Below are positions 25,712-35,582 of a stretch of DNA of 64,000 nt, in pieces. Below the pieces are notes generated by a model that ran no database searches, was not told the origin of the DNA, and saw nothing but the letters and a program-made list of their open reading frames with translations. Source of the stretch: Clostridiaceae bacterium (GTDB lineage: Bacteria > Bacillota > Clostridia > Oscillospirales > Acutalibacteraceae); assembly GCA_016296885.1 (NCBI GenBank), contig JAEDHT010000005.1:1-64000 (forward strand). Direction: 5' to 3'. Each line of letters starts with the position of its first letter. Within the stretch, counting starts at the first letter, position 1. The position numbers were made by a program, and so were the translations under genes.

Positions 25712-27643
25712 TTATTCTTCCACAAAGCCATTTGCAAGAGGTGGGTATTCTTCTACTAATTTATACATAGTAACAGAAAGAGGAGGAAGTGTGAGAGAGA
25801 TAGACTGCTTCTGACCATGAGAATCGGTATCCTGAGTTTCTATTCTATCAATATTTCTCACATCTGAGCCACCAAACTCCGCAAGGTCTGTATTAAATAC
25901 TTCTTTATAAACACCTCTGTTTGGCACACCTATTCTATAGAAGTCACGTCTTACAGGCTGGAAATTGCATACAACAACAAGCTCATTTCCCTTTTTGTCA
26001 ATTCTTCTAAAGCTAATTACACTCTGTTGGTAGTCATCATGACAAATCCATTGGAAGCCTTCCCATGAAAAATCAACCTCATAAAGCGGTGAATTTTCCT
26101 TATAGAAATGGTTTATTGATTTGAAAAAGTGGTTTAAGGCCCTATGCTTCTCAAATCCTAACAGATGCCACTGTAATTGTTCGTTGAAATTCCATTCATC
26201 AAATTGACCCAGCTCACTGCCCATAAATGTAAGTTTTTTGCCTGGATGAGCGATCATATAGCCTATAAAGGCTCTAACGCCGGCAAATTTCTGATGATAA
26301 TCTCCGGGCATTTTGTTGATAAGTGAGCCCTTACCATAAACAACCTCATCATGTGAAATTGGTAATATGAAGTTCTCTGAAAAAGCATATATTAGTGAGA
26401 ATGTCAGGTTATCGTGGTGGTATGGTCTGAACAATGGATCTACTGCCATATATCTCAGAACATCGTTCATCCAGCCCATATTCCATTTATAATTGAATCC
26501 CAAACCACCCATTGATGTAGGCTTAGAAACCATTGGCCATGATGTGGATTCTTCTGCGATCATCAGCACTTCAGGATGCTGGGCAAAAAGTGTTTCGTTT
26601 AGTTGTCTAATGAAATCAACTGCCTCAAGGTGTTCTTTTCCGCCGAAACAGTTGGCTTCCCATTCGCCATCTTTACGGTTATAATCCAGATATAGCATAG
26701 ATGCTACAGCATCCATACGAATACCATCTATATGATACTCTTCAAGCCAGAAGTTTGCACTTGATAGCAAGAAGCTCTTAACTTCAAAACGACTATAGTT
26801 GAAAACATACGTTCCCCACTCTTTATGCTCTCCCTTGCGCCAGTCTTCATACTCATAGCAAGCAGTGCCATCAAAACGGGCAAGACCATGTGCATCCTTA
26901 GGAAAATGGGCAGGAACCCAGTCTATAATAACACCTATACCGGCCTGATGACACTTGTCTACTAGATATTTAAAATCATCAGGTGTGCCATAGCGGGATG
27001 TTGGAGCAAAATAACCTGTAACTTGATATCCCCATGAACCGTCATAAGGATATTCAGTAATTGGCATAACCTCAATGTGAGTGTAGCCCATGTCCTTTAC
27101 ATAAGGAACCAGATCCTCAGCAAGCTCTCTGTAGCTAAAGCTCTCGCCTTCGCCGAAATTATGCTTTTTCCATGAGCCTACATGAACCTCATATACATTC
27201 ATAGGACGCTCATAAACAGGTTGTTTGTTTGTTATCCATTCAGAGTCATTCCACTCATATTTATCTATATCAAAAAACATAGATGCAGTGTTTGGGCGTC
27301 TCTCAGCATAGAAAGCATAAGGGTCTGCTTTTAATATTCTATCCCCCCATGCTGTCTCCACGCAATATTTATACACAGACATATTATCAATAACATCTGC
27401 AATAAAACATTCCCAAATACCACATTCGTCAATTTTACCCATTGGATTGGCATCATTGTCCCAGTTGTTAAAGTCACCAACAACAGAAACATACTTTGCA
27501 TTAGGAGCCCAAACTCGGAATACCACACCATTTTTTCCAAACATTTCTGCACGGTGAGCACCCATAAATTTATAAGCATCTGAACTATATCCACCTAAAA
27601 AACTTGTAAGGTAGTCCTTAGCGATATATTGATTATCAGTCAT
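25712..27643 (-). CDS. glgB: 1,4-alpha-glucan branching enzyme
   Basis: GlgB transfers alpha-1,4 chains to alpha-1,6 positions to make glycogen branches, in the cytoplasm. Residues about 25-120 are a CBM48/E-set domain. The GH13_9 barrel follows, with nucleophile Asp311 (GIRMDAVAS), acid/base Glu364 (MIAEEST) and the third Asp in [14 protein letters not shown]-terminal beta domain completes 643 aa. No other glg genes adjoin it. Start ATG has AAAGGAG 8 bases upstream. Confidence 0.96.
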   Translation of the reverse strand: MTDNQYIAKDYLTSFLGGYSSDAYKFMGAHRAEMFGKNGVVFRVWAPNAKYVSVVGDFNNWDNDANPMGKIDECGIWECFIADVIDNMSVYKYCVETAWGDRILKADPYAFYAERRPNTASMFFDIDKYEWNDSEWITNKQPVYERPMNVYEVHVGSWKKHNFGEGESFSYRELAEDLVPYVKDMGYTHIEVMPITEYPYDGSWGYQVTGYFAPTSRYGTPDDFKYLVDKCHQAGIGVIIDWVPAHFPKDAHGLARFDGTACYEYEDWRKGEHKEWGTYVFNYSRFEVKSFLLSSANFWLEEYHIDGIRMDAVASMLYLDYNRKDGEWEANCFGGKEHLEAVDFIRQLNETLFAQHPEVLMIAEESTSWPMVSKPTSMGGLGFNYKWNMGWMNDVLRYMAVDPLFRPYHHDNLTFSLIYAFSENFILPISHDEVVYGKGSLINKMPGDYHQKFAGVRAFIGYMIAHPGKKLTFMGSELGQFDEWNFNEQLQWHLLGFEKHRALNHFFKSINHFYKENSPLYEVDFSWEGFQWICHDDYQQSVISFRRIDKKGNELVVVCNFQPVRRDFYRIGVPNRGVYKEVFNTDLAEFGGSDVRNIDRIETQDTDSHGQKQSISLTLPPLSVTMYKLVEEYPPLANGFVEE

Positions 27644-27708
27644 ATTAAAACTCCTTTTCTTATATTCTTTGTTTTTAAGAAAAATTTGTTCCTTAAACTA
27701 CAAGTAAT

Positions 27709-27737
27709 ATCATATCAAATTCTTGCCGATTATGCAA
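27709..27737 (-). promoter_or_regulatory. Promoter of glgB
   Basis: On the minus strand TTGCAT (27732-27737), 17 bases and TATGAT (27709-27714), 66 bases before the start codon. Confidence 0.55.
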
Positions 27738-27785
27738 CATTTTTTAAAACAATAATAAAGATAAATCTTTTGTTAATTTTTTATA

Positions 27786-28145
27786 TCATTTCCACAAATA
27801 AGCATTTGAAGTTGCAACAATATTCACGTCTGTGTCTAATATATTTTTTATCAATATATCACCTATATGAACCGGAAATTTTACAACAGTACTATTAATT
27901 ACTTTCATACATTCAAACATAAGTCCCTTTTTAATGGGTTTATCAGTTTTTACAGATACCGTGGCTCCATATATGTTTTTCATAGTGGTGGTTATTGTTC
28001 TCTTTGGATCTATAGTCTCATCGCAGGCATATGAATAACCTCTCTTACAGGTATAACCGTCTACATTTATTATCTCGCCGTTATTATGTTCTACAGTAAT
28101 TTTGCATCCCTTAGGACAAACGATACATGTAATATTCTTTGTCAT
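27786..28145 (-). CDS. DUF1667 protein (Cys-rich, dehydrogenase-associated)
   Basis: This 119-aa protein has a Cys-rich N-terminus (TCIVCPKGCKI, then YTCKRGYSYACDE), suggesting an Fe-S or metal site. DUF1667 is regularly the third gene after a GlpA-like and a FAD/NAD oxidoreductase, and probably serves as an electron-transfer subunit; that role is inferred. The ATG overlaps the stop of the upstream gene by one base (TGATG), with GGAGG 7 bases upstream. Confidence 0.85.
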   Translation of the reverse strand: MTKNITCIVCPKGCKITVEHNNGEIINVDGYTCKRGYSYACDETIDPKRTITTTMKNIYGATVSVKTDKPIKKGLMFECMKVINSTVVKFPVHIGDILIKNILDTDVNIVATSNAYLWK

Positions 28146-29395
28146 CACAAAACCTCCAATCCTAATATCAGCTCACCGGAGTTAATACCCTCAAGACACG
28201 CTTTCTTAAGCAATATACTCTCCATTTCACCTGGAGCTACTTTAATTTTCTTCTTTGAGAATATCTCATTACCATTGTGTGAAACATATATTTTTACATT
28301 TTCATAGATATTTGAAACTCTGAAAAATAACGTTGTGTCATCTCTTCTTGTTATTTTCTGCGGTACACTATATCTCACACGACCATCGGTTTTAACAGAT
28401 ATGTCTATATTTTTTTCGTTTCCATGCATAATATACTCTGCACTCGCTCTGCCTGCAATCTCGGCTTCTTCAGAAACATTATCCACCAAATCATGCACGT
28501 GAAGCACATTACCACAGGCGAAAATACCGTCTATCATCGTTTCACGATCCTGATTTACAAATGCACCGCTTGTGATGGAATCTATCTCTATACCGGAACT
28601 CTTTGTAAGCTCGTTTTCCGGTAAAAGGCCAACTGATAGTAACAAAGTGTCACATTCTATGTATTCTTTGGTTTCAGGTATTATCCTCCTATTAGCATCT
28701 ACTGAGGCTATGGTAACACCCTCTAGCCTGTCTTTCCCGTGAATTTCCGCTACTGTGCAACTAAGCTTAAGCGGTATATCAAAATCTCTCAGGCATTGCT
28801 CGATATTTCTTTCAAGTCCGCCGGAGTATGGCATTAGCTCACAAACTGCCTTTACTTTTGCACCCTCTAGTGTCATTCTGCGTGCCATAATCAAGCCTAT
28901 GTCACCTGAACCAAGTATAACAACGTTTTTACCGGGCATATAGCCCTTCATATTAACAAATTTTTGGGCTGTACCAGCAGTAAATATGCCAGCCGGACGT
29001 GAACCGCTAATATTTAATGCACCCTTAGGTCTCTCACGACATCCCATAGCAAGTATGATTGCCTTAGCTTGGATTGTAAATATGCCGTCTTCGCTGTTTA
29101 TAGCTGTAACTTGCTTGTCTTTGTTAATTTCGAGCACCATTGTGTTAAGCTTAAAGGGAATTTCAAGTTTTCTTACCTTTTCTTCATATTTCCAAGCATA
29201 CTCAGGACCTGTTAATTCCTCGTTAAATTTGTGGAGACCAAAACCATTATGTATACACTGCTGTAGGATTCCACCCAATGATGAATCCCTCTCAAGAATC
29301 AAAATATCTCTTATTCCACTTTCATAGGCAGACACAGCCGCACTCATACCAGCCGGGCCTCCACCTATGATAACCAAATCAACATTACTTTTCAT
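28145..29395 (-). CDS. FAD/NAD(P)-dependent oxidoreductase of the glycerol cluster
   Basis: The N-terminus has an FAD-binding Rossmann motif (VIIGGGPAGMSAAVSAYESG), and a second one for NAD(P) is at about residues 165-185 (VVILGSGDIGLIMARRM). The fold is that of pyridine-nucleotide disulfide oxidoreductases without the redox Cys pair. It probably passes electrons from the GlpA-like dehydrogenase to NAD. The start (MKSNVDLV) has GGGGGAAA upstream, and the gene overlaps the upstream stop by 11 bases. Confidence 0.87.
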   Translation of the reverse strand: MKSNVDLVIIGGGPAGMSAAVSAYESGIRDILILERDSSLGGILQQCIHNGFGLHKFNEELTGPEYAWKYEEKVRKLEIPFKLNTMVLEINKDKQVTAINSEDGIFTIQAKAIILAMGCRERPKGALNISGSRPAGIFTAGTAQKFVNMKGYMPGKNVVILGSGDIGLIMARRMTLEGAKVKAVCELMPYSGGLERNIEQCLRDFDIPLKLSCTVAEIHGKDRLEGVTIASVDANRRIIPETKEYIECDTLLLSVGLLPENELTKSSGIEIDSITSGAFVNQDRETMIDGIFACGNVLHVHDLVDNVSEEAEIAGRASAEYIMHGNEKNIDISVKTDGRVRYSVPQKITRRDDTTLFFRVSNIYENVKIYVSHNGNEIFSKKKIKVAPGEMESILLKKACLEGINSGELILGLEVL

Positions 29396-30833
29396 ACTTG
29401 ATTTCCCCCTTAGTGGTACCAATGTTTATAATAGACTCACCACCAAATTTTGTAACCTCGCTATAAGGTATACCCAGCTCATCAGAAAGAATTTCTACAA
29501 GATAAGGATAGCAGAAACCACCCTGACATCTGCCCATACTAGCTCTTGTTCTTCTCTTTATGCCATCCAGCGTGGTAGGCTTTGGATTTCTTCTCAGTGC
29601 ATCCAAAATTTCACCCTTAGTAACCGTTTCGCACCTGCAAATTATTTTACCATAATCAGGATTTTGCTTTATCATCTCATTTTTTTCCAACTGAGATAAT
29701 TTAGAAAATTTATTATAAGGCTCTCTGAATGGATTATATTTTTCGTTTATTTCTAATTTCAAGCCCATAGATTTAAGCATATCAAGCACATATTCTGCTA
29801 TTGCAGGTGAAGCGCTTAGTCCCGGAGATTCAATACCGGCTATATTAATAAAATTAGGTTTGTTGGAATTGATAATAAAATCACCTGTGTCACCAACTGC
29901 TCTTAGTCCACAGAAAGATGTAATTGTTTTCCCGAACTGTATATTACTTACCATTGACTTAGCACTCGAAATGATACTATCAAAACCATCAGGCGCTGTT
30001 GCTTTGTTTTCTTTGTCGTCAATAAATACACTGGTCGGGCCTAAAATAACATTGCCATGAGCTGTTGGGCTGACTAAGATACCCTTGCCCTTATCAGAAG
30101 GCGTGGTAAATATAGTATGATTAACAAGGCCACCACACTCCTTATCAAGAAGGATATACTCTCCCTTTCGTGGCTTCACACTAAAGCTATCATCACCTGC
30201 CAGAGTAGCTACATCGTCGGAATGAACACCGCACGCATTGATAACATACCTTGATTTCACTTCTTTGCCATTTGATGATTTTATTGAATATTCATTTTCG
30301 TCAAAGGATATTGATTCTACAGCAAAATCAAGCATCAAATCTACACCATTATCCATGGCGTTTCCAATTGCTGATATAGCAAGACTATATGGACAAATTA
30401 TGCCAGCTGTAGGAGCAAGCAAAGCGTATTTTGCATCATCTGATATGTTAGGCTCCAGTGCTTTTAATTCATCATAGTTTAATAATCTAAGCTCTTTTAC
30501 ACCGTTTGCAACGCCACGATTATAAAGCATTTCTAACTTTTCTTTGTCTGACTCATCATATCCAATGACAAGCGAACCATTGTTTTTATATTCAACACCA
30601 AGCTCCTTTGCTATTTGAGGCATCATTTGCGCCCCAAGCACATTAAGCTTCGCTTTTAGAGTGTCCTCGACAGCATCAAACCCGGCATGAACTATACCGC
30701 TGTTTGCCGCTGTTGCACCCATGGCAACATCGCTTTCTTTTTCTAAAATGCACACCTTGAGCTTGTATCGTGACAAGGCACGTGAACACATGGCGCCTAT
30801 AACTCCGGCACCAATAATAGCTATGTCATACAT
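29385..30833 (-). CDS. GlpA-type glycerol-3-phosphate dehydrogenase with BFD domain
   Basis: A DAO-type FAD oxidoreductase occupies residues 1 to about 375 (AIIGAGVIGAMCSRAL at the start). A BFD-like [2Fe-2S] domain follows (about 400-465), with Cys in ICRCETV and GRCQGGFC. This is the layout of GlpA, the catalytic subunit of anaerobic glycerol-3-phosphate dehydrogenase, which makes dihydroxyacetone phosphate. The position opposite glpK supports the call. Start MYDIAIIG has AGGAAG 11 bases upstream, behind a near-consensus promoter. Confidence 0.87.
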   Translation of the reverse strand: MYDIAIIGAGVIGAMCSRALSRYKLKVCILEKESDVAMGATAANSGIVHAGFDAVEDTLKAKLNVLGAQMMPQIAKELGVEYKNNGSLVIGYDESDKEKLEMLYNRGVANGVKELRLLNYDELKALEPNISDDAKYALLAPTAGIICPYSLAISAIGNAMDNGVDLMLDFAVESISFDENEYSIKSSNGKEVKSRYVINACGVHSDDVATLAGDDSFSVKPRKGEYILLDKECGGLVNHTIFTTPSDKGKGILVSPTAHGNVILGPTSVFIDDKENKATAPDGFDSIISSAKSMVSNIQFGKTITSFCGLRAVGDTGDFIINSNKPNFINIAGIESPGLSASPAIAEYVLDMLKSMGLKLEINEKYNPFREPYNKFSKLSQLEKNEMIKQNPDYGKIICRCETVTKGEILDALRRNPKPTTLDGIKRRTRASMGRCQGGFCYPYLVEILSDELGIPYSEVTKFGGESIINIGTTKGEIKYEK

Positions 30834-30889
30834 AAAAAAATAGCACTTCCTAACTAATTTTAATAATTTGCAAATAATAAACAATATGT

Positions 30890-30918
30890 ATTGTATCAAA
30901 AATAATTGCATTTGTCAA
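30890..30918 (-). promoter_or_regulatory. Near-consensus promoter of the glpA-like operon
   Basis: On the minus strand TTGACA (30913-30918), 17 bases and TACAAT (30890-30895): 11 of 12 matches. Confidence 0.75.
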
Positions 30919-30974
30919 TTAATTTATGTGCAAAATGCATATATAGATTTAAATAAATTTGTAATATGTGCCAT

Positions 30975-31003
30975 TTGAAGTTTAATTGTTAGTATTGTAT
31001 AAT
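30975..31003 (+). promoter_or_regulatory. Promoter of glpK
   Basis: TTGAAG (30975-30980), 17 bases and TATAAT (30998-31003), about 50 bases before glpK. Confidence 0.6.
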
Positions 31004-31053
31004 GAAATAGTATTTTATAGACACTAAATTAGTATAAAATAAAGGGGATTATT

Positions 31054-32547
31054 ATGAACAAAAAATATATAATTGCACTGGATCAGGGTACTACTAGCTC
31101 TCGAGCAGTGATTTTTGATCATGATCAAAATATAGTAGCCATAGCTCAAAAGGAATTTAAACAAATATATCCCAACCCAGGCTGGGTAGAACATGATGCT
31201 ATGGAAATTTTCGAAACACAGGATAAGGTGTTGCATCAGGCTATATCTCAAAGTGGGATTGCACCTGAAGAAATAGCAGCCATTGGTATTACAAACCAGC
31301 GTGAAACCACTATAGTATGGGATAGAGAAACAGGTCTGCCGATATACAATGCAATTGTGTGGCAGTGCAGAAGAACAGCACCGATATGTGAAGAACTAAA
31401 GGCTGAAGGTCTGTCAGGATATATAAAAAAGACAACCGGACTGGTTGTTGATGCATATTTCAGCGCAACTAAAATAAAATGGATATTAGATAATGTTCCC
31501 GGTGCAAAAGAAAAAGCAGAGCAAGGCAAGCTAGCATTTGGAACAGTGGATTCATGGCTAGTGTGGAGATATACAAACGGAAAGTGCCATATCACCGATG
31601 TAACAAATGCTTCTAGAACAATGCTATACAACATTAGAGAGCTAAAATGGGATGAGAACCTTTGTGAAATACTGGGTATTCCCCTATCTATGCTGCCGGA
31701 TGTACGTTCATCAAGTGAGCTTTATGGAGAGCTGGAGCTTGATGGCTGTATGATACCTATTGCAGGTATTGCAGGCGACCAACAAGCTGCATTGTTTGGT
31801 CAAAACTGCTTTGATAAAGGTGAAGCAAAAAATACATATGGCACCGGATGCTTCCTTCTTATGAACACAGGAAATGATATATGTTATTCTGACTCAGGAT
31901 TGCTCACGACTATAGCAATCGGTCTTAATGGTGAGGTAAAATATGCACTTGAAGGGAGCGTCTTCACAGGCGGAGCGGTTGTGCAATGGCTTCGTGATGA
32001 GCTTCACCTTATAAACGATGCAAGAGATACAGAATATTTTGCAACGAAAGTTGAGGACAGCGGAGGAGTTTATATAGTGCCTGCATTCACAGGATTGGGT
32101 GCTCCATATTGGGATATGTATGCCAGAGGAACTATATTAGGCATCACAAGAGGTACAAGACGGGAGCATATAATCAGAGCTGCGTTAGAGTCTGTAGCTT
32201 TTCAATCAAATGAGCTTTTGTGTGCATTGCAGGAAGATTCGGGAATAATTATTAAAGAATTACGAGTAGATGGCGGTGCTTCTGCCAATAATTTTCTTAT
32301 GCAGTTCCAAAGCAATGTAATCGGTAAACCGGTAAGACGGCCTATGATAAGAGAAACGACTGCCTTGGGCGCAGCTTATCTGGCAGGCTTGGGAGTTGGT
32401 TTTTGGAAAGACCTAGACGAACTAAAAAATATGTGGTCACTTGATAAACTTTTTGAGCCTGCAGATAGTGAAAAAAATTCCGAAGCTATGAGGCGCAAAT
32501 GGAAAAAGGCAGTTGAACGCTCACTGGCATGGGAGGAAAGAGAGTGA
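31054..32547 (+). CDS. glpK: Glycerol kinase
   Basis: GlpK uses ATP to make sn-glycerol-3-phosphate in the cytoplasm. The FGGY-kinase fold is clear: [15 protein letters not shown] at residues 9-23, GITNQRETT near 73-81, and [10 protein letters not shown] near 244-253. Full length (497 aa) is normal. AAAGGGG precedes the ATG. The downstream hydrolase starts 4 bases after the stop, so glycerol release and phosphorylation look coupled. The divergent operon would then oxidise the product. Confidence 0.97.
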   Translation: MNKKYIIALDQGTTSSRAVIFDHDQNIVAIAQKEFKQIYPNPGWVEHDAMEIFETQDKVLHQAISQSGIAPEEIAAIGITNQRETTIVWDRETGLPIYNAIVWQCRRTAPICEELKAEGLSGYIKKTTGLVVDAYFSATKIKWILDNVPGAKEKAEQGKLAFGTVDSWLVWRYTNGKCHITDVTNASRTMLYNIRELKWDENLCEILGIPLSMLPDVRSSSELYGELELDGCMIPIAGIAGDQQAALFGQNCFDKGEAKNTYGTGCFLLMNTGNDICYSDSGLLTTIAIGLNGEVKYALEGSVFTGGAVVQWLRDELHLINDARDTEYFATKVEDSGGVYIVPAFTGLGAPYWDMYARGTILGITRGTRREHIIRAALESVAFQSNELLCALQEDSGIIIKELRVDGGASANNFLMQFQSNVIGKPVRRPMIRETTALGAAYLAGLGVGFWKDLDELKNMWSLDKLFEPADSEKNSEAMRRKWKKAVERSLAWEERE

Positions 32548-32551
32548 TTTT

Positions 32552-33469
32552 ATGGTGAGAAAAATAGTCAGAATTAAAGACTTACAAGAGAGAGATACAA
32601 AATGTATCTTTTGGATACCTGAAAAATCCGCTGAGGCAAAAGGGATTATTCAGATTTCTCACGGAATGGAAGAACACATTGAGAGATACGAAGATTTTGC
32701 TAAATATATGGCAGATAATGGTTATGTAGTTTGTGCCAGTGACCACCCGGGCCATGGTATAGAACTGCCATACGAGGAGTTGGGATATTTTGGCGATAGC
32801 GGATATGTTGGCTGTATAAACCGACTTCACTGTGTTACACTCAAGGCAAAACAGTTGTTCCCTGATTTACCTATAATACTTTTGGGGCATAGCATGGGTT
32901 CCTTTATGTCAAGAGCATATATAACAAGATACGGCAATGAGTTGGACGGAGCAATCATAATGGGAACAGCCGGTCCAAATCCACTTTTGGGCTTTGCTCA
33001 TGTACTTATTAAAGTACTTACAATATTCAGGGGTAACAAAAAGAAAAGTAAATTCATAGACAGGCTGATGTTTGGCTCATACAACAAAAAATTTGAGGGT
33101 GACAGCGAATATCTTTGGCTTACAAAAGATAAGGAAATTATAAAGGAATATGAAAATGATAAGTATTGTGGCTTTGGATTTACTCTCAACGGCTATAAGG
33201 CTTTGGTGGATGTCCTTAGTGAGGTATCTGACAAAAAATGGGGCGAAAATGTGCCAAGGGAACTACCAATATTGATAACATCAGGTGAGGATGACCCTGT
33301 GGGTGGATATATGGTAGGCGTAAAAAAAGTTTATAAGATGCTTAGCAAAGTAAATAATGTAAAACTGATATCATATAAGAACGACCGTCACGAAATTCTA
33401 AACGAAACTGACAGAGGAAAGGTTTATAGTGATATTCTCAGTTTTGCAAATACGACACTGAAAATATGA
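32552..33469 (+). CDS. Alpha/beta hydrolase, monoacylglycerol-lipase-like
   Basis: This is a serine hydrolase of the S33/lysophospholipase group, 305 aa, with no signal peptide. The catalytic triad is visible: Ser in GHSMGSF, Asp in SGEDDPVGG and His in NDRHEILNE. An oxyanion-hole segment ISHGMEEHIERY is near the N-terminus. The start ATG (MVRKIVRI) has GGAGGAAAG upstream. Because it follows glpK by 4 bases, a role in freeing glycerol from acylglycerols is the best inference; the substrate is not proven. Confidence 0.82.
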   Translation: MVRKIVRIKDLQERDTKCIFWIPEKSAEAKGIIQISHGMEEHIERYEDFAKYMADNGYVVCASDHPGHGIELPYEELGYFGDSGYVGCINRLHCVTLKAKQLFPDLPIILLGHSMGSFMSRAYITRYGNELDGAIIMGTAGPNPLLGFAHVLIKVLTIFRGNKKKSKFIDRLMFGSYNKKFEGDSEYLWLTKDKEIIKEYENDKYCGFGFTLNGYKALVDVLSEVSDKKWGENVPRELPILITSGEDDPVGGYMVGVKKVYKMLSKVNNVKLISYKNDRHEILNETDRGKVYSDILSFANTTLKI

Positions 33470-33491
33470 ACTATTTAAAACGACAAGCAAT

Positions 33492-33541
33492 AAAACAGCA
33501 GAAAGAGTGATTTGTATAGTCTACTCTTTCTGCTGTTTTTT
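33492..33541 (+). terminator. Rho-independent terminator after the glpK operon
   Basis: CAGCAGAAAGAGT (33496-33508) pairs perfectly with its complement at 33523-33535, followed by TTTTTTAT. Confidence 0.9.
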
Positions 33542-33669
33542 ATTTGCCAGCTACCGATAATAATTAGAATTTAATAAATAATTAAGGTTATAACCAATCG
33601 TTTTTCCTATGTATACCTCTTTTCATATATCAGACTTAGAAATTTTCTTTATTTTGTATATCTTGCGCA

Positions 33670-33696
33670 AAAAGAAGCCTAACAACGGCTTAGGCT
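33670..33696 (-). terminator. Terminator for the 48-aa gene
   Basis: AGCCTAA (33676-33682) pairs with TTAGGCT (33690-33696). On the minus strand the stem is followed by TCTTTTT. Confidence 0.6.
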
Positions 33697-33737
33697 CAAC
33701 CACTACTATTTTCAAAATATCACCCCGCATATTAAAT

Positions 33738-33884
33738 TCAATGGTTTTTCCTAAGCGTACATGAAAGCACGATTATCACAATTCCAGATAGAGCAAGTAC
33801 AAATTTTTGTGGACAAAAGCAGGACAATAATAGTCCCAATCCGAATGCGGCTGCGGTTTTTGCTTGTTGCTTATAACAATTCAT
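33738..33884 (-). CDS. Small hydrophobic protein, 48 aa
   Basis: This 48-aa frame starts at ATG 33884 with GAGGTGAG 6 bases upstream. The peptide begins MNCYKQQAKTAAAFGLGLLL, has a CFCP motif and two short hydrophobic stretches, and ends in basic residues. Similar tiny proteins are common in Clostridia as far as I recall, with no known function. Probably a small membrane protein. A terminator follows. Confidence 0.6.
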   Translation of the reverse strand: MNCYKQQAKTAAAFGLGLLLSCFCPQKFVLALSGIVIIVLSCTLRKNH

Positions 33885-33978
33885 ATGCTCACCTCATATT
33901 GTTTTACGTACGATATACGCTGTTATTATATATTACAATGAGACAAGCCTTTGTGTTACCATTATTTAAGTGATAAAA

Positions 33979-34332
33979 TTATTTTGCACGGGTGAAAAGT
34001 TCACGTAAACCTATAACAAGTAGAAAAACACCAAAAATTATAGATAGTATATCATTTTTGAGCAAACCGGAGATATATGAACCAAGCAAAGCACCTGCTA
34101 CACCCGATAGTGCAAAAGGAATGACTGTTTTATAATCTATCATTTTCTTTTTCGTGTAAATCAGGATAGCAATTATAGCTGAGGGTATAAAGAAAAGCAA
34201 ATTGATGCCCTGAGCAAGTGATTGTTCAAGACCGGCGAACACAGTGAGATATATCATCAAAATCCCACCACCGCCCATGCCCATTGCACCAAGGATTCCA
34301 GATGCAATAGCTGCAAAAATTGCATATATCAT
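33979..34332 (-). CDS. Half-size TauE/SafE (TSUP) permease subunit
   Basis: Four membrane helices in 117 aa make half of a TSUP transporter. The family signature GAMGMGGGGI is at residues 15-24. Full TauE/SafE proteins (about 250 aa) contain two such repeats; here the repeats are separate genes 6 bases apart. The pair probably forms a heterodimer that moves sulfite, sulfonates or another small organic anion; the substrate is unknown. Confidence 0.85.
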   Translation of the reverse strand: MIYAIFAAIASGILGAMGMGGGGILMIYLTVFAGLEQSLAQGINLLFFIPSAIIAILIYTKKKMIDYKTVIPFALSGVAGALLGSYISGLLKNDILSIIFGVFLLVIGLRELFTRAK

Positions 34333-34338
34333 TTCTTA

Positions 34339-34701
34339 TCACTTCCTAAAAAATAGTATTTTTATACCGGCCCACAATATAAGCAAGGCAAAAATCTTTT
34401 TTATTATTTTTTTATTAATCTTTTGCAATAGAAAGCTTCCTATAAGAGCGCCGGGAATTCCGAAAATCATATAAATATAGGAATCCTGTATTGTTACCCT
34501 GCCGGTTACAAGGTATAATATTGCACTTACTATAGTCATAGGGAGTATCACAGCTACGCACGTGGAATGAGCCTTTTTTGTGTCTAGCGATGATTGAAGC
34601 ATTGGCACTACTATCATTCCTCCACCCGCTCCCAAAAGGCCATTTATAAAACCTGCAATTATTCCAAATAATATACTTTTTGATTTTTTTATTTTACCCA
34701 C
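34339..34701 (-). CDS. Half-size TauE/SafE (TSUP) permease subunit, partner
   Basis: This 120-aa partner has about four helices and the signature GLLGAGGGMI near residues 21-30. It is the first gene of the pair. Its GTG start lies immediately behind AGGGAA, which is too close, so the exact start is uncertain. The stop is 6 bases before the second half. Confidence 0.83.
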   Translation of the reverse strand: MGKIKKSKSILFGIIAGFINGLLGAGGGMIVVPMLQSSLDTKKAHSTCVAVILPMTIVSAILYLVTGRVTIQDSYIYMIFGIPGALIGSFLLQKINKKIIKKIFALLILWAGIKILFFRK

Positions 34702-34833
34702 TTCCCTATGTTACAATTTTCTTTACTATTTTTTACTTAGCACAAAAATTTATACTTATTTTGTAATTTTATAGCAATAAAATTACAAAATATAGATTAT
34801 TTTTCTAAAAAAGAAAATATCGACAGCTTTTTT

Positions 34834-34862
34834 TTGATATAATTTTGGAACATATATATGGT
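34834..34862 (+). promoter_or_regulatory. Possible promoter of the trmB operon
   Basis: TTGATA (34834-34839), 17 bases and TATGGT (34857-34862), about 45 bases upstream of trmB. The -10 matches 4 of 6 positions. Confidence 0.4.
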
Positions 34863-34907
34863 ATATTGATACTAATTCTGTAACTGATTTGATTGAGGAA
34901 ATTTAAC

Positions 34908-35570
34908 ATGAGAATGAGACATAAAAAATGGGCTGCACCAGAGCTTGCTGAATGTCACTATTTTATTGATTCGCCAGAAAAAGCAAGAGGAAAATGGCGT
35001 TCCATGTTTAAAAATAGCGAAGCCCCTTTATATATAGAGCTAGGATGTGGTAAAGGAGTATTTACAGCTGACTTTGCCCTGAAAAATCCTAATTGCAATA
35101 TTCTCGCTATAGATATTAAAAGTGATGTCTTGGCTGTTGCAAGGCGTAATATCGAAAAGCTGTTTAGTGATAACAATTCTACAAATAACAACATAATTTT
35201 AACTGCATATAATGTCGCAAATATTGATTCTGTAATATCTGAGGATGATAAAATTGATAGGATATATATCAACTTTTGCAATCCATGGCCAAAAAAGAAA
35301 CATAAAAAACGTCGACTAACATATGCCACATTTCTTGAAAAGTATAAGGTGTTTCTAAAAAAAGGTGGAGAAATTCACTTTAAAACAGATGACGACGAGC
35401 TTTTTGAAGAAAGTCTTGAATATTTTACAGAAGCAGGCTTTGAATTGCATGATGTATGTCGAGATTTGCACGCATCATCATTTGAGGGCAACGTTCTCAC
35501 AGAGCATGAAATCATGTTCTCTAATGAAGGCAAAACAATAAAACGTTGTGTGGCTGAGTATGTGGGTTAA
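34908..35570 (+). CDS. trmB: tRNA (guanine-N7-)-methyltransferase
   Basis: TrmB methylates G46 of tRNAs with S-adenosylmethionine. The SAM-binding motif ELGCGKGVFTADFA is near residues 43-56 and NFCNPWPKKKHKKRR near 123-137 is the family signature. Start MRMRHKKW at ATG 34908 has TGAGGAA 7 bases upstream. It opens a plus-strand run whose gaps are at most 25 bases, ending with the pullulanase. Confidence 0.95.
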   Translation: MRMRHKKWAAPELAECHYFIDSPEKARGKWRSMFKNSEAPLYIELGCGKGVFTADFALKNPNCNILAIDIKSDVLAVARRNIEKLFSDNNSTNNNIILTAYNVANIDSVISEDDKIDRIYINFCNPWPKKKHKKRRLTYATFLEKYKVFLKKGGEIHFKTDDDELFEESLEYFTEAGFELHDVCRDLHASSFEGNVLTEHEIMFSNEGKTIKRCVAEYVG

Positions 35571-35582
35571 ACGAGGTAGAAT

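Noticed and set aside
30834..31053. Catabolite-responsive element (cre) in the glp divergent region
   Set aside because: No convincing TGWAANCGNTNWCA match was visible.
33761..33973. 70-aa plus-strand frame
   Set aside because: It is antisense to the 48-aa gene at 33738-33884, which has a proper GAGGTGAG site; the plus frame has none.
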